A model generated the notes under the pieces. That model saw only the letters and a program-made list of their open reading frames with translations, did not search any database and was not told the DNA's origin. Positions 56,032-62,392 of a stretch of DNA of 64,000 nucleotides are shown here, in pieces; within the stretch, counting starts at the first letter, position 1; every line of letters begins with the position of its first letter. A program made the translations under genes and the position numbers. The DNA is taken from assembly GCF_000247695.1 (NCBI RefSeq), contig NW_004624795.1:5782686-5846685 (forward strand), read 5' to 3'. Source of the stretch: Heterocephalus glaber (Eukaryota; Chordata; Mammalia; Rodentia; Bathyergidae).

Positions 56032-56888
56032 ATGGCTGGAATTGAGACAGCCATATTAAGCAGGTTAGTGATCTGGGAACTTACAACTTCGGGGCCACGT
56101 AGAGGAACGTAGGCAATGGGCAGCGGAGGGTCTGCACAGCAGGAAAAGCCGTTAAAACTTATTCCAGCGAGCGGAGATCTGCTCCGGGAGGTGGCAGCAA
56201 GGAAAGCGCACGTGAAGTGCGGAAAGGACTCCAGAGCTGCAGAGAGGGCTGCCGGGCCGAACCAGAGCTGGAGAAGTAACACATGGCTCCACGGGCTCGC
56301 CTCCATGCCCCTCCCCCTCCCCGTGCGGCTGCCCAGCGCCCACCGGCCGCTCCCCGCTCCGCGCAGCCTCGGCACGGGGCGCCCCCATCCCACACCGCTC
56401 CTTTCCAAAACCTCGACCCCCACTTTTCGGTTACGCCCCCAAGGCCAGCCTCAGTCTGCGAGGTCTCTCAGCGCTCACGTCCGGCCCCCGACCCCCTGCA
56501 CAGTCCTGGGGTTGCACCCCACGTTCACTGCTCTTCGCTCTCGCTCCCTCCGCCCTCGCACACTCTGCGCGCCCCCTCTCCTGTCCTCGCCCCCATCCAC
56601 TTCCCCCTCGCTCTTCTCCCAGTACCCACCCCCGCCTTGCGCCCCCTCCCCCAACGGCTCCTCCCCCAGCACCCGCACCGGGCCCGGCTCACCTGCGCGG
56701 CCACCCCCGTCCCGGCGCTGAGACGGCTGCTGCAGCTGGAAGGGGACCGTTGCCCTGAGCGGCTGCAGCCCAGCCCTGGGGGAGCCGGCGGGCGCTGGTG
56801 GAGAGCAGCCCCGCCGGAGCCCCCCGGCCCCTCCGCGCCCTGGCCCCCAGGCACCTCCGCCTCTGCCGCCCGCTGCGGCCCCCGCCAT
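13480..56888 (-). CDS. FAM117A: FAM117A (eight coding exons, 453 aa)
   Basis: Member of the FAM117 family (FAM117A, FAM117B, GLCCI1); FAM117A is also called C/EBP-induced protein and its molecular role is poorly known. Minus-strand coding exons: 56888-56693, 30985-30816, 22582-22487, 19691-19581, 19142-19008, 18023-17822, 16759-16609, 13780-13480. They total 1362 nt, 453 codons plus TGA, the length I recall for human. All junctions are GT-AG with compatible phases. Seen in order: a Gly/Ala/Arg-rich N-terminus; RRTFSLDTILSSYLLGQWPR (from about residue 86), the family signature; KRSASWGSTDHRKE; a basic heptad-like KLKQQLQRTKL; an acidic helix LEGLNQELEEVFVKEQGEEE; Ser/Pro-rich low complexity; and the conserved C-terminus ending VLFQSSLVV. 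There is no signal peptide or membrane segment. The protein is probably soluble and largely disordered, and its RxxS-type serines look like phosphorylation sites (inference). Intact. Confidence 0.96.
13957..14149 (-). mobile_element. B1-dID dimeric SINE
   Basis: Antisense ID part (GGTATTAGAGATTGAACCC) followed by B1 (TTTTTTGAGACAGGATCTC). Confidence 0.8.
14908..15023 (-). mobile_element. B1 SINE
   Basis: Antisense, diverged B1 with TGCAGGGTCTCACTGTG and GCCTCCCAAGTGCTAGGA. Confidence 0.7.
16609..16759 (-). CDS. FAM117A: FAM117A coding exon 7 (residues 304-353)
   Basis: The acceptor is CTATTTGCAG at 16760. The exon encodes SSPGHPASLEDGSPSPVLAF, then PNHSCVFKREPPEGCERVRV and FEEA. The donor is AAC|GTGAGT, phase 2. 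Confidence 0.94.
16760..17821 (-). other. FAM117A: FAM117A intron 6
   Basis: A 1.06-kb intron with one antisense tRNA-SINE (16885-16988) and, 33 nt beyond its right-hand target repeat, a short A tract flanked by 11-nt direct repeats (17022-17051). The remainder is unique sequence. Confidence 0.7.
16885..16988 (-). mobile_element. tRNA-derived SINE with target duplication
   Basis: Antisense element between perfect 11-bp repeats AATGAGGCTGG (16874-16884 and 16989-16999). In FAM117A intron 6, 125 nt upstream of exon 7. Confidence 0.9.
17822..18023 (-). CDS. FAM117A: FAM117A coding exon 6 (residues 237-303)
   Basis: The acceptor is TTCCTCATCAG at 18024. The exon encodes ILEVPDGHRAPAPPHSSSYD, HPLLLLEQGNPASSPSML and EEHRGAVEELASVPSDK, a Ser/Pro-rich probably disordered region. 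The donor is G|GTAAGG, phase 1. Confidence 0.95.
18024..19007 (-). other. FAM117A: FAM117A intron 5
   Basis: A 984-bp intron of unique sequence. I recognise no SINE or LINE in it. Confidence 0.6.
19008..19142 (-). CDS. FAM117A: FAM117A coding exon 5 (residues 192-236)
   Basis: The acceptor is CTCCTCAG at 19143. The exon encodes ASPPSFPSGSPVLRLSPCL and the acidic helix LEGLNQELEEVFVKEQGEEE, ending LLR. The donor is AGG|GTGAGT, phase 0. It has no usable ATG and is found by splice-site and family logic. Confidence 0.94.
19581..19691 (-). CDS. FAM117A: FAM117A coding exon 4 (residues 155-191)
   Basis: The acceptor is GGCTGCCAG at 19692. The exon encodes ITKLKQQLQRTKLSRSGKEK, a basic helix, then ERGSPLQGDHTVRGALR. 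The donor is AGG|GTGAGT, phase 0. Confidence 0.95.
20377..20531 (-). mobile_element. B1 SINE (first step of insertion ladder)
   Basis: Antisense B1 with the internal duplication, flanked by GAAAGTGTTTT at 20366-20376 and 20534-20544. Confidence 0.88.
20549..20672 (-). mobile_element. B1 SINE (second step of insertion ladder)
   Basis: Antisense B1 (GTTTTTGAGACAGCTTCTC) between GAAAGTGTTTT (20534) and GAAAGTGCTTT (20673). Confidence 0.85.
20688..21780 (+). mobile_element. 5'-truncated LINE-1 (ORF2 3' end, 3' UTR, A tail)
   Basis: About 1.1 kb of L1 with the ORF2 C-terminal region (for example CWRGCG and LLHCWWEC around 21030-21080), interrupted by stops, then a purine-rich 3' UTR (21470-21770) and an A tail. 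It is flanked by a perfect 15-bp target duplication, GAAAGTGCTTTTTAA, at 20673-20687 and 21781-21795. Antisense to FAM117A and not coding-competent. Confidence 0.93.
22487..22582 (-). CDS. FAM117A: FAM117A coding exon 3 (residues 123-154)
   Basis: The acceptor TTTCCCCCCTGCAG is strong. The exon encodes TPLSWQEPEGER and KRSASWGSTDHRKE, with donor GAG|GTACCC, phase 0. A B1 SINE starts only about 25 nt upstream of the acceptor, at the putative branch point (CTAAT, minus strand of 22604-22608). Confidence 0.95.
22608..22755 (+). mobile_element. B1 SINE next to FAM117A exon 3
   Basis: B1 with the internal duplication (GTCAGGCATGGTGACGCAC start). Antisense to the gene, starting about 25 nt upstream of the exon 3 acceptor. 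On the minus strand it carries a TTCTGCCTCAG potential acceptor. Confidence 0.88.
25560..25920 (+). repeat. Ancient interspersed repeat, family unresolved
   Basis: Order 'GGTGGGCCCTAA', 'CATGTGGCTGTGAGCCAAGG', 'GGCACCTTGACCTCCCAG', 'AGAGAATAAACATCTGCTGT' resembles an old, widespread mammalian LTR- or DNA-type repeat. I cannot name the family with confidence. Confidence 0.45.
27928..28073 (+). mobile_element. B1 SINE with target duplication
   Basis: B1 with the 29-bp-type duplication, flanked by perfect AGCCAGGAAG at 27918-27927 and 28074-28083. Confidence 0.9.
28655..28730 (+). mobile_element. ID-type tRNA-derived SINE
   Basis: GGGGTGTAGCTCAGTGGCAG start and GTCCCCAGCA end; no long A tail. 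Confidence 0.75.
29637..29771 (-). mobile_element. B1 SINE
   Basis: Antisense B1 with duplicated GCAGGCTGGCC / CACAGGCTGGCC segments. Confidence 0.85.
30245..30328 (+). mobile_element. tRNA-derived SINE with target duplication
   Basis: Flanked by perfect AAAATGGTGGCT (30233-30244 and 30329-30340). In intron 2, about 490 nt downstream of FAM117A exon 2. Confidence 0.9.
30816..30985 (-). CDS. FAM117A: FAM117A coding exon 2 (residues 66-122)
   Basis: The acceptor is CTCTTCCAG at 30986. The exon encodes SVPCSVASEKSACRPQPLQV, then RRTFSLDTILSSYLLGQWPR and ADGAFTCCTNDKATQ. The donor is CAG|GTAAC, phase 0. This is the core signature of the FAM117/GLCCI1 family. Confidence 0.96.
31208..32317 (+). 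mobile_element. 5'-truncated LINE-1 with duplicated 3' UTR
   Basis: Starts inside the ORF2 C-terminal region (CWRGCGERETLLHCWWEC), which breaks frame near 31490, and continues to an A-rich tail. The 3' UTR is present twice in tandem (about 31740-32005 and 32006-32290), unlike the L1 at 20.7 kb. A 10-bp direct repeat ATGTGTCTTC at 31208-31217 and 32318-32327 marks the target site. Antisense to FAM117A. Confidence 0.9.
32427..32578 (+). mobile_element. B1 SINE
   Basis: B1 with the internal duplication and an A-rich tail, right beside the L1 at 31.2-32.3 kb. Confidence 0.88.
32914..33010 (+). mobile_element. tRNA-derived SINE with target duplication
   Basis: Flanked by perfect AGAAATCCATTCCTT at 32899-32913 and 33011-33025. 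The tail is interrupted by GAAA units. Confidence 0.92.
33290..33650 (+). mobile_element. Diverged L1 3'-end remnant
   Basis: Diverged sequence of L1M type: a CTCAAAAATTTAAACATAG stretch, then a region equivalent to the 'ATGATCCAGCAATCC' part of old L1 3' ends. No clear target duplication. Confidence 0.6.
33695..33776 (-). mobile_element. tRNA-derived SINE with target duplication
   Basis: Antisense, flanked by perfect TTGAGATGATTT at 33683-33694 and 33777-33788. Confidence 0.92.
33803..34262 (+). mobile_element. Cluster of three B1-type SINEs
   Basis: A B1 (33803-33925), a B1-dID dimer (33930-34130, ID part from about 34068) and another B1 (34140-34262) in a row, all forward and diverged. 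AAAGTTCTGGC occurs before the first and AATAAGTTCTGGC before the last. Confidence 0.8.
34640..34760 (-). mobile_element. B1 SINE
   Basis: Antisense, GTTTTTGAGACGGTCTCGCC to CCACCACCCCTGGC. Confidence 0.85.
34876..35084 (+). mobile_element. B1-dID dimeric SINE
   Basis: Diverged B1, then an ID part (GAGCTGGAGACCCAGCTCAG) with a TAAA-rich tail. Confidence 0.8.
35140..35228 (-). mobile_element. tRNA-derived SINE
   Basis: Antisense, GGTACCGAGGATCGAACTTG to AAATCCCTGGCTC. Confidence 0.88.
35246..35337 (-). mobile_element. tRNA-derived SINE with target duplication
   Basis: Antisense, flanked by perfect GGAGATATATTTTAT at 35231-35245 and 35338-35352. Confidence 0.92.
35600..35704 (-). mobile_element. 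tRNA-derived SINE with GTT-repeat tail
   Basis: Antisense element whose tail has become a (TTG)n microsatellite (about 35605-35628). Confidence 0.88.
35721..35813 (-). mobile_element. tRNA-derived SINE
   Basis: Antisense with an 18-nt T tract, 17 nt right of the previous SINE. TCAAAGAT occurs left of the pair and right of it. Confidence 0.88.
36071..36180 (+). repeat. L2 3'-end remnant
   Basis: L2-like 'TTTTTGTATCCCACGGTGCC' and 'GGCATTTGGCAGGCACCCAA', ending 'TTCAATAAAATTG'. Confidence 0.6.
36641..36770 (-). mobile_element. B1 SINE
   Basis: Antisense B1 with the duplication; TTGAGACAGGGTCTTGC to the GGCCC end. Confidence 0.83.
36848..36946 (+). mobile_element. tRNA-derived SINE
   Basis: GGGCCGGGGATTTAGCTCAG start, CCCAGTACC end and a tail interrupted by C. 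Related flank 'ATCCATTGCT' / 'ACCATTGCTT'. Confidence 0.88.
38933..39003 (-). mobile_element. ID-type tRNA-derived SINE
   Basis: Antisense, GCTGGGGATCAAACCCAGG to CTACACACCCAGCCC. Confidence 0.75.
40681..40708 (-). mobile_element. Tail-only retroinsertion
   Basis: A 28-nt T-rich tract between perfect 12-bp direct repeats AGAAGGCTTTTC (40669-40680 and 40709-40720). It has the structure of an inserted poly(A) tail without an element body. Confidence 0.65.
40935..41107 (+). mobile_element. B1-dID dimeric SINE
   Basis: Diverged B1 followed by ID (GGGGATATAGCTCAGTGACA), ending in a GT-rich tract. Confidence 0.75.
41662..41748 (+). mobile_element. ID-type SINE fragment
   Basis: 3' half with CTGGGTTCAAATTCCAGCACC and an A-rich tail. 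Confidence 0.65.
41919..42012 (+). mobile_element. tRNA-derived SINE, 5'-truncated
   Basis: TTTGCCACCTGCTGTGCAAG to GGTACC with an (AAAAT)n tail. Confidence 0.85.
42039..42128 (+). mobile_element. tRNA-derived SINE with target duplication
   Basis: Flanked by perfect GATATAACCAA at 42028-42038 and 42129-42139. It inserted just 3' of the previous SINE's tail. Confidence 0.92.
42216..42300 (-). mobile_element. tRNA-derived SINE with target duplication
   Basis: Antisense, flanked by TGAAAAATGAACTATT and TGAAAAATGAGCTATT (one mismatch). Confidence 0.92.
42833..42987 (+). mobile_element. B1 SINE
   Basis: B1 with the internal duplication and an AAAAAAAGAAAAAGAAG tail. Confidence 0.88.
43035..43119 (+). 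mobile_element. tRNA-derived SINE with target duplication
   Basis: Flanked by perfect AGAAGTATCCTGTC at 43021-43034 and 43120-43133. Confidence 0.93.
43618..43714 (+). mobile_element. tRNA-derived SINE
   Basis: GGGCCAGGGATTTAGCTTAG to CCCAGTACG with an (AAAAT)n tail. Confidence 0.88.
44741..44840 (+). mobile_element. tRNA-derived SINE, diverged
   Basis: CTTGTAACTCAGTGGTTCAA and GGTTCAATCCCCATTACTG with an A-rich tail. Confidence 0.75.
45406..45494 (+). mobile_element. tRNA-derived SINE
   Basis: GGGCCGGGATTTAGCTCAG start and an A tail. Flanks GACAGGAAAG and GACAAGAAAG (one mismatch). Confidence 0.88.
47001..47203 (+). mobile_element. B1-dID dimeric SINE
   Basis: B1 part, an A/T-rich linker, then ID (ACTGGGGATGTAACTCAG) with an A tail. 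Confidence 0.82.
48110..48200 (+). mobile_element. tRNA-derived SINE
   Basis: GGGCCGGGGATATAGCTCAG to GGTACC and an A tail. Flanked by AAAGCAAAAG on both sides. Confidence 0.88.
48205..48340 (+). repeat. MIR remnant
   Basis: 'GGTAAGTTACTTCC', 'GCCTCAGTTTCTTTATCTGC' and 'ACAGTTGTGAGGACAAATAA' follow the MIR order. Confidence 0.7.
49829..49915 (-). mobile_element. ID-type tRNA-derived SINE
   Basis: Antisense, T tract, CTGGGGATTAAACCCTGAG to TACATCCCCAACCCC, flanked by CAATGTCA on both sides. Confidence 0.8.
49984..50065 (-). mobile_element. tRNA-derived SINE with target duplication
   Basis: Antisense, GGTATCGGGGATCGAACTCG. The left flank TACACTAGCAGTTTTT recurs on the right as TACACTAGGAGTTTTT. 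Confidence 0.9.
51891..51977 (-). mobile_element. tRNA-derived SINE
   Basis: Antisense, T tract, GGGTACCTGGGATCGAACTC to AAATCCCCGCCCCGCC. Confidence 0.88.
53416..53600 (+). mobile_element. ID fragment followed by tRNA-derived SINE
   Basis: An ID 3' half (53416-53480) ends in an AAAACAAAACA tail that a second SINE (53482-53565) follows. The second has a CAAA-rich microsatellite tail to 53600. Confidence 0.82.
54320..54520 (+). repeat. MIR
   Basis: Clear MIR: 'GTGTGCCAGGTACTGTTCTA', 'CACAGATGAGGAAACTGAGG' and 'AATAAGTGGCAGAACCTGCA'. Confidence 0.85.
55994..56030 (+). repeat. CA dinucleotide microsatellite
   Basis: About 17 CA units in FAM117A intron 1, about 660 bp 3' of exon 1. Probably polymorphic. 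Confidence 0.95.
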
Positions 56889-57310
56889 CGCCCGCCCGGA
56901 CGCCAGCCTGCCTCAGCCCCAGGACGAGCCCCACACAGCCCCCCAACCCCCCGCTGCCGCTGCTTATCTGCCCTAGGGACGGGGACCGGCCCCCTCAGCT
57001 CAGAGCTCTAATTGGCCTACGGAGCCCCGGGCCCACCCCCCTCAACCAATCCTCGAAGGGCTCTTCCTTTCCCGCGGATGATTGGTAGGTAAGCCTAGCG
57101 ATCCAACCCAAGACCCCACCCCACCCCGCCCCCTTCCAGCTGTCCTACGTCCAAGAGTCCGCTGATTGGACCGTCCCGAAAGGGCTGGTTCTTCAGCACC
57201 ACCAATGAAAAGGCTCAGAAAGGGGGAGCGTCACACCCAGTCCCAGGTAGTATGCAAATATGATGTCACGTGACGTCAGGCTTGAAGGGGCGGGGCCGGT
57301 GTAGGTTGGA
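56150..57310 (-). promoter_or_regulatory. FAM117A: FAM117A CpG-island promoter
   Basis: Dense CpG and GC-rich sequence around exon 1, with no TATA box. Upstream of the start codon are five CCAAT boxes in either orientation at 57011, 57046, 57081, 57165 and 57202. Beyond them lie an octamer ATGCAAAT (57252-57259), CACGTG (57267-57272) overlapping a full CRE TGACGTCA (57271-57278), and a GC box (57287-57297). This fits an NF-Y/Sp/CREB-driven, broadly expressed promoter; the transcription start cannot be fixed. Confidence 0.75.
56693..56888 (-). CDS. FAM117A: FAM117A coding exon 1 (residues 1-65)
   Basis: The ATG at 56888 has a good context (G at -3, G at +4) inside a CpG island. The exon encodes MAGAAAGGRGGGAWGPGRG, a low-complexity Gly/Arg/Pro segment, then TVPFQLQQPSQRRDGGGRA. 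The donor is CGCGCAG|GTGAGCC, phase 1. Long plus-strand open frames here are GC-rich antisense shadows. Confidence 0.95.
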
Positions 57311-58814
57311 ATCAAACAGTGAAATCTTTGTGGGGGGCGGAGTGTCAAACTTTAAACTGTTGAGCCCCAGTAGCACGGAGAAAGTGATAACTTCAAAAGG
57401 CATTACATTTAGTTTAACCTAAAAACACTAGTTTTAAATCCTCGTAGGCTCTCAGAGCTGCTCGCAAGCTCCAAATTAAGATGCCACAAAGTACTGTAAA
57501 GTTTGTATATCATTTGCATGGGATTTGCATTATATGGGCGCACTTAATGGCTACCTTGCCTCATGTGACATTCACATTTGTTTTCCTCCACGTTCCCAGC
57601 TTCCTACTGGAGGTTGGTCCAACGTTAAAAAAAACACGTTAGCCGGTAAATTAGGCTGGGACTCGCGGGAAAGGGGGGGGTGGGAATTTTCCGGCAGAGT
57701 CGACCATTCCAAGTCCACTTCGGCAGAGTAGAAACACCAAAGCGACAGAGAAACTTGCCTAAAGTTTGCAAAGTGACTCCATTAGTAAATCATGGTCTTC
57801 CCACTTTAGTGCTCTCTGACCCACAAGTCAAAATGAGACTGGATTGTCCCCAAAGAAAATGTATGCAATTTTGAAAATCACATGCTGTAATATATAAAGG
57901 CATTGGGAGAAGAAAGCTGCACTTAAAGTACCATTAAAAATTATGACTCTTCAAAAGAAAACATGTTGCTCTTGTATTTGTTAACCATTTTGTTCTATAT
58001 ATGGAAAAAGCAAAAGTCAGTCAACCCTGGATTGTCTGTGGTGAGGGACCATCCAAATAATTGGATAATTCCCTCTAGATTTATATTTAGCTATGAATTC
58101 TATTTTTGATCTTGCTACAGATTTATCTTTCTATTTCTGTTTTTACCCAGTTTAATGTTAAAAGGAAGGTATTCCCTGAAGCCACTCTAATCAGAGTGAA
58201 GGAGGGTACACTGGGAGCACGCTGTGAGGCGAGGAGATGTCATGCTGGGATTAAATATTGGAAGCAGATATACTGGAAGTGAAATCCAAGGATTGACTGA
58301 ATATTAAATCAGCCTACATACACAGAACCAGTGAAGCCAAGGGACATTCTGTAGAGAGGGTTTCTTCACAAAGATGGCGTTCTTGCAGGTTGGAAGGATT
58401 TGCTTCAAAATCTGACATGGGAGAAGAAAAAAAAATGACATGGGAATTTTTTGGTTGACTGCAGAAATGCTGTCCTCCTTTTTCACGAAGAGGACCACTT
58501 TATCAAAAGCAGATAGGAATGAACAAAACTGATGAACTGATAAAAACTTAGTCTATATAGACTTAGCTTGGTTTTTTAAAGAATATCTTACACTAATACT
58601 GTTTCTCAGTTTCAACCAGTCCAAGGTTTTCCTGCAGTTTTTAAAGACCCTCATGATTATCTGGAAGAGGCAAACCATAGATTCTTACCATGGTCCAAGG
58701 AGGGAAACTGAAGTCCAAAGAAGTCCTTTTGACTCCTTTTGACTCAGAACTCTACCATATCTTATTGGACCACCTTGCTTCATATCTTCATTAATAAAAG
58801 CAGTAATGGTAGGA

Positions 58815-59010
58815 ACTAACATTCATTAAGTTTCTTTTTCCAAGCCAGGTCCATGTTAAGCATTGTGCATACATTATCTCATTGAATACTCACTATCACA
58901 CCTACGAGACAGGTATTTTATCCTCTTTAACTGAAGCTTCAGAGAAAAACAACATGCCTAAGGTTATTGAGGGAGCCTGACTCTGGAGCCGAGCCCCTAA
59001 ACCCTATGGT
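58815..59010 (+). repeat. MIR
   Basis: 'ACTAACATTCATTAAGTTTC', 'ACATTATCTCATTGAATACT' and 'CTGAAGCTTCAGAGAAAAAC' follow MIR order. Confidence 0.8.
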
Positions 59011-59094
59011 TGTAAAAAATTTCTCATGAACACAGAAGGTTTACTATTGACATTTTACATAAAGAATCTCTAAAAATGTAAATCTGGCTGAGAT

Positions 59095-59290
59095 GTGAAA
59101 GTTAACATTTGTCTAGTGTCTTATAACTTTCATATATATCATCTCATTTAATTCTCACAGTAGGCATGTCAGGTAGGAAGTGCAAACATCATCGTCATCA
59201 TTCTACAATAGGTGAAGTCTCAGACTTACCCAAGGTCATCAAGTTAATAAATGGCAGACTAAGGACTTACATCCTAATTTTGTTGACTCC
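59095..59290 (+). repeat. MIR
   Basis: 'TATATCATCTCATTTAATTC', 'ACAATAGGTGAAGTCTCAG' and 'CCAAGGTCATCAAGTTAATA'; a second MIR beside the first. Confidence 0.75.
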
Positions 59291-59688
59291 AGATTCAAGA
59301 ACTTTCCCAACCAACACGCTAGGCCAGTGGTGGTGAGTCTATAGCATGTGTGCCATGGCGGGCTGTTTGTTATCACTGAAAGCTCTAAAAGGTTCACCGT
59401 CATTGCTCTAGACTTATTACCTGACAGCAAAAGGGTAAACCAATTGGTGTGTTAAAATCTGTTCTTGCCTGAAAACCTATAGCCTTGAGGACCTCTCAAC
59501 ATGTAGATTCTTAGAAGCCTTGGGAGAAGATGAGTAGTTTTTATTGATTGAACCTTATCATGTATATTAGAGGTAATCTTGAAACACAGGAATCTTGAAA
59601 CACTCTGGGCAAATGGCTTTTTCTCTCTATGCCAGATCACCCCTGCTCCATTAACCCCACAGGCTTGTTCTAAAGATAAAATGACATA

Positions 59689-59801
59689 CCAGTGGTTTCA
59701 CCCTTTTGCTGTCAGGCAATAGGTGGAAGTGTAGCTCAGTGGTACAGGGCTTGACTAGCATGTACAAGGGCCTGGGTCCAATCCCCAGTACTGGAAAAAG
59801 A
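59689..59801 (+). mobile_element. ID-type SINE with 32-nt inverted filler at its 5' junction
   Basis: The insert lies between perfect 17-bp repeats AAAGATAAAATGACATA (59672-59688 and 59802-59818). ID sequence (GAAGTGTAGCTCAGTGGTAC to CCCCAGTACTGG) occupies 59721-59801. The first 32 nt are not SINE but an inverted, slightly diverged copy of 59416-59447. Confidence 0.85.
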
Positions 59802-60304
59802 AAAGATAAAATGACATATCATTGTACAGACATATTGTTGCCTTGGAGATTCTAAACCTTATTCTAAGGCCAAGGTACCAGGAATTGAAGACCTGGACAG
59901 TGGAAAAAGAGCTACTGGAGGTGGCACAGCCAAAGAATGGAATCTTCCGAGTTCAGAAAGTTATGGTCTTTCCTGATAAGTTGCTAGCAAAAGACTGAAG
60001 TTGACCTTAGCTAAAGGGGTAGGAGGAGGTGTGTGTAGGGAAATCTGTCCTCTCTTTACTAGGTACCATGCCCAACCAGGTGGCTCTTGTTCGCCTCTCT
60101 GTCCTGATAGCTTCTCCTGGCCTGGGTATGATGGAAGGATAAGGACCTCAAAGATGAGCTCCTGTCTGTTTCCTAAAACCAGCCACTTCAATGGCTATAG
60201 GAGGTCGTGTGCTGCTATGCCTGGAGTTACAAACTGTTTTCTTGCTTTTGAGAAAACTTTCATTACTGTTCCTACCTCCATCCTTAGCAATATCATTGCC
60301 TTCC

Positions 60305-60420
60305 ATTAATGCACTTGTCACGTATTTATTGAAATGACCACTATGCCAGACTCTGAGCTAGGCACTAAGGAACGACAATAATGCTGGAGATGTGGTCCTT
60401 ATTCTGGAATTCACAGCCCA
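60305..60420 (+). repeat. Ancient MIR/L2-type repeat fragment
   Basis: 'CACGTATTTATTGAAATGAC' and 'GAGCTAGGCACTAAGGAACG', of the same type as the fragment beside SLC35B1 exon 4. Confidence 0.55.
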
Positions 60421-61949
60421 GGAGGCCTTGAGGCTTGTACGTAAAGTGCCACTGGGTTGGATCTATTCCAGATGAAAGACCTAACCTGGTTCCTACTTTC
60501 AGAGACTTTGGGTCAGAGGTAGGCACTTGAAAAACTTCAAAAGTGGAAGGTTCCATTCACCAAATATATCGATAATTTTTCATCTCTAGGACATTTATTT
60601 GCTTCGTGGGGTTCAAACAGCAAATGCTAAGACCCTGGATCCCAGATTGGTCTTGGGATATCCACAGCTGTCACAAATAAATGAGGACTCAAGAAATGGG
60701 ACTTACGTTTCCTACAGCAGTGAGTCAGTGGTATAGTGACTCCCCCCAAGCAGTCCCTATATGGCTGGAGGGTTTAAGAGCAGTAAGACTCAGAGGACCA
60801 CCAAGGACAAGAGGCTGTGGGGGAATTGTGGCCTCTTCTTCCTGACCACTGGACTAACCATGGTTGTCACTGGAACTTGACGGTTCTAAAGGCACTCTCT
60901 GCCCTGCATCCAGGACACCTGAATCCTGCTCCATGTGTCCATTTATGCCACAATAACTCACAAGAATGGGAGTTCCACATTTGTATCCTCCAAAATATAC
61001 CCAGTAGCGACTGCTCAGCAAAGATTAGAGAAGCTTTGATTCCCCTTGGTCCCTGGGGGCCTGCCTGTCTCTGAAGTTTTTGGTAAATGTCAATGCACTT
61101 ACGTCTTTGGCCCCTGAATTCCAAAATAGTGCAATGGAAAAGAAGACGCCGCGGACTCACAGTGCTTTTTTCCGACCTACCTCCTTTACTCAGCCTCGGT
61201 CTGAAATGTCAGGCCTGGCTCCTCAGGGAACCGGGGAACGAGATCCTGAGGAAATGGGGTCAGAACTGAAGGAGCAGAGCAGCCTGAGAGGGACTGGGAA
61301 GGAGGTTTGCGGGAATGAATGAGGTTAAGGGAACAGGGTAGGGAGGGGTCTGATTCCTTAGCCCCTCTTCCTGTCCTGGTAGCCGCCCTCTCCCTGAACC
61401 CCTTCCCTGTTACTCCCAGGGTAACCAGCTGGCCTGGGTTTTGACCTCCTGCGCTTTCTCTGACATGTTTTGTCCCTTGCAGTGGCCCACCACATCTTCT
61501 TTGGTCCTCCACTTGTTCTTGGCTTCATTTGAATGGGATGGCATTCATCCCTGAACTCTCCTGTGGCTCTCAATGGGAATCCAATTTTCTTGTTAAATTG
61601 TAGCTTTTTAAAGATAAAGGGGCCTTATCCTGAACAATAATGATATGGCAGAAATTTTCAGACAGGTAAAGAGGAAACATAAGAAAAACATTAAAATTCT
61701 AGAATATTGGGCTGAATGGCAGGCAGCCCATGAAAAGCACATGAATTCTTAAAAGAAAATAACTGGAAGGGACATAATAGAGATATGTATGATTCGTCAC
61801 AACGGGATGGAGAAAAGGAAACCCAGACAAGGGAAGACGTTGCCAAAGGCCACTCAGAGAATGAAAGGGACCAGGCCTCCTGCATTCTGGGTGGTGTTGT
61901 CTCAACACATAAATAACTTTTACAAGAATTTAGGTAGACTACTATTATC

Positions 61950-62335
61950 AATACAAAGGAGCAGAATCCCAATGCATGCTACAACATGGATTGAACTTGA
62001 AAACATTGTGCTAAGTGAAAGAAGCCAGACATGAAAGACTACATATTGCATGATCTTTGTATACAGAACGTCCAGAAAATTCAAATTTATACAGACAGAA
62101 AGCAGATCAGTGCTTGCCCGGGGTGAGGGGTGGGAGTAGAGATCACCTGGAAACAGAACCAATAGAACTCTCTGGGGTGGTGGAATGTTCCTCAGCTGGA
62201 ATGTGATATTGGTTCACAATTCTATAAGTTAACTGAAATCAAAAACAACATTCTAGGAATACACATGTATAATGGGTAGATTGTGTGGTGTGTAAGTTAT
62301 ACTTCAATCAAACTGTTTTTTAAATAAAAGTATAA
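61950..62335 (+). mobile_element. Diverged L1M 3'-end remnant
   Basis: Shows the old L1 3'-end signature ACATGGATTGAACTTGAAAA, then GTGCTAAGTGAAAGAAGCCA and a terminal TTATACTTCAATCAAACTG. Too diverged to code. Confidence 0.7.
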
Positions 62336-62392
62336 GGAATTTATAGATGAGGGATCCATGACATATGAGAGATGCTGCTAATCTTTATTTAT

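Larger units (their letters stand above)
30986..56692 (-). other. FAM117A: FAM117A intron 1
   Basis: The largest intron, 25.7 kb. It carries a 5'-truncated L1 (31208-32317), about two dozen SINEs concentrated at 32.4-37 kb and 40.9-53.6 kb, MIR and L2 remnants and a CA microsatellite near exon 1. No nested gene was found. Stretches such as 37.1-38.9, 39.0-40.6, 46.0-46.9, 50.1-51.8 and 53.7-55.9 kb are mostly unique sequence where conserved enhancers might be sought. Confidence 0.7.

Noticed and set aside
56116..57011. Long plus-strand open frames (201 and 242 codons) across the FAM117A promoter and exon 1
   Set aside because: Pro/Ser/Arg low complexity, typical of antisense reading of a GC-rich CpG island. 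FAM117A exon 1 explains the coding signal on the other strand.
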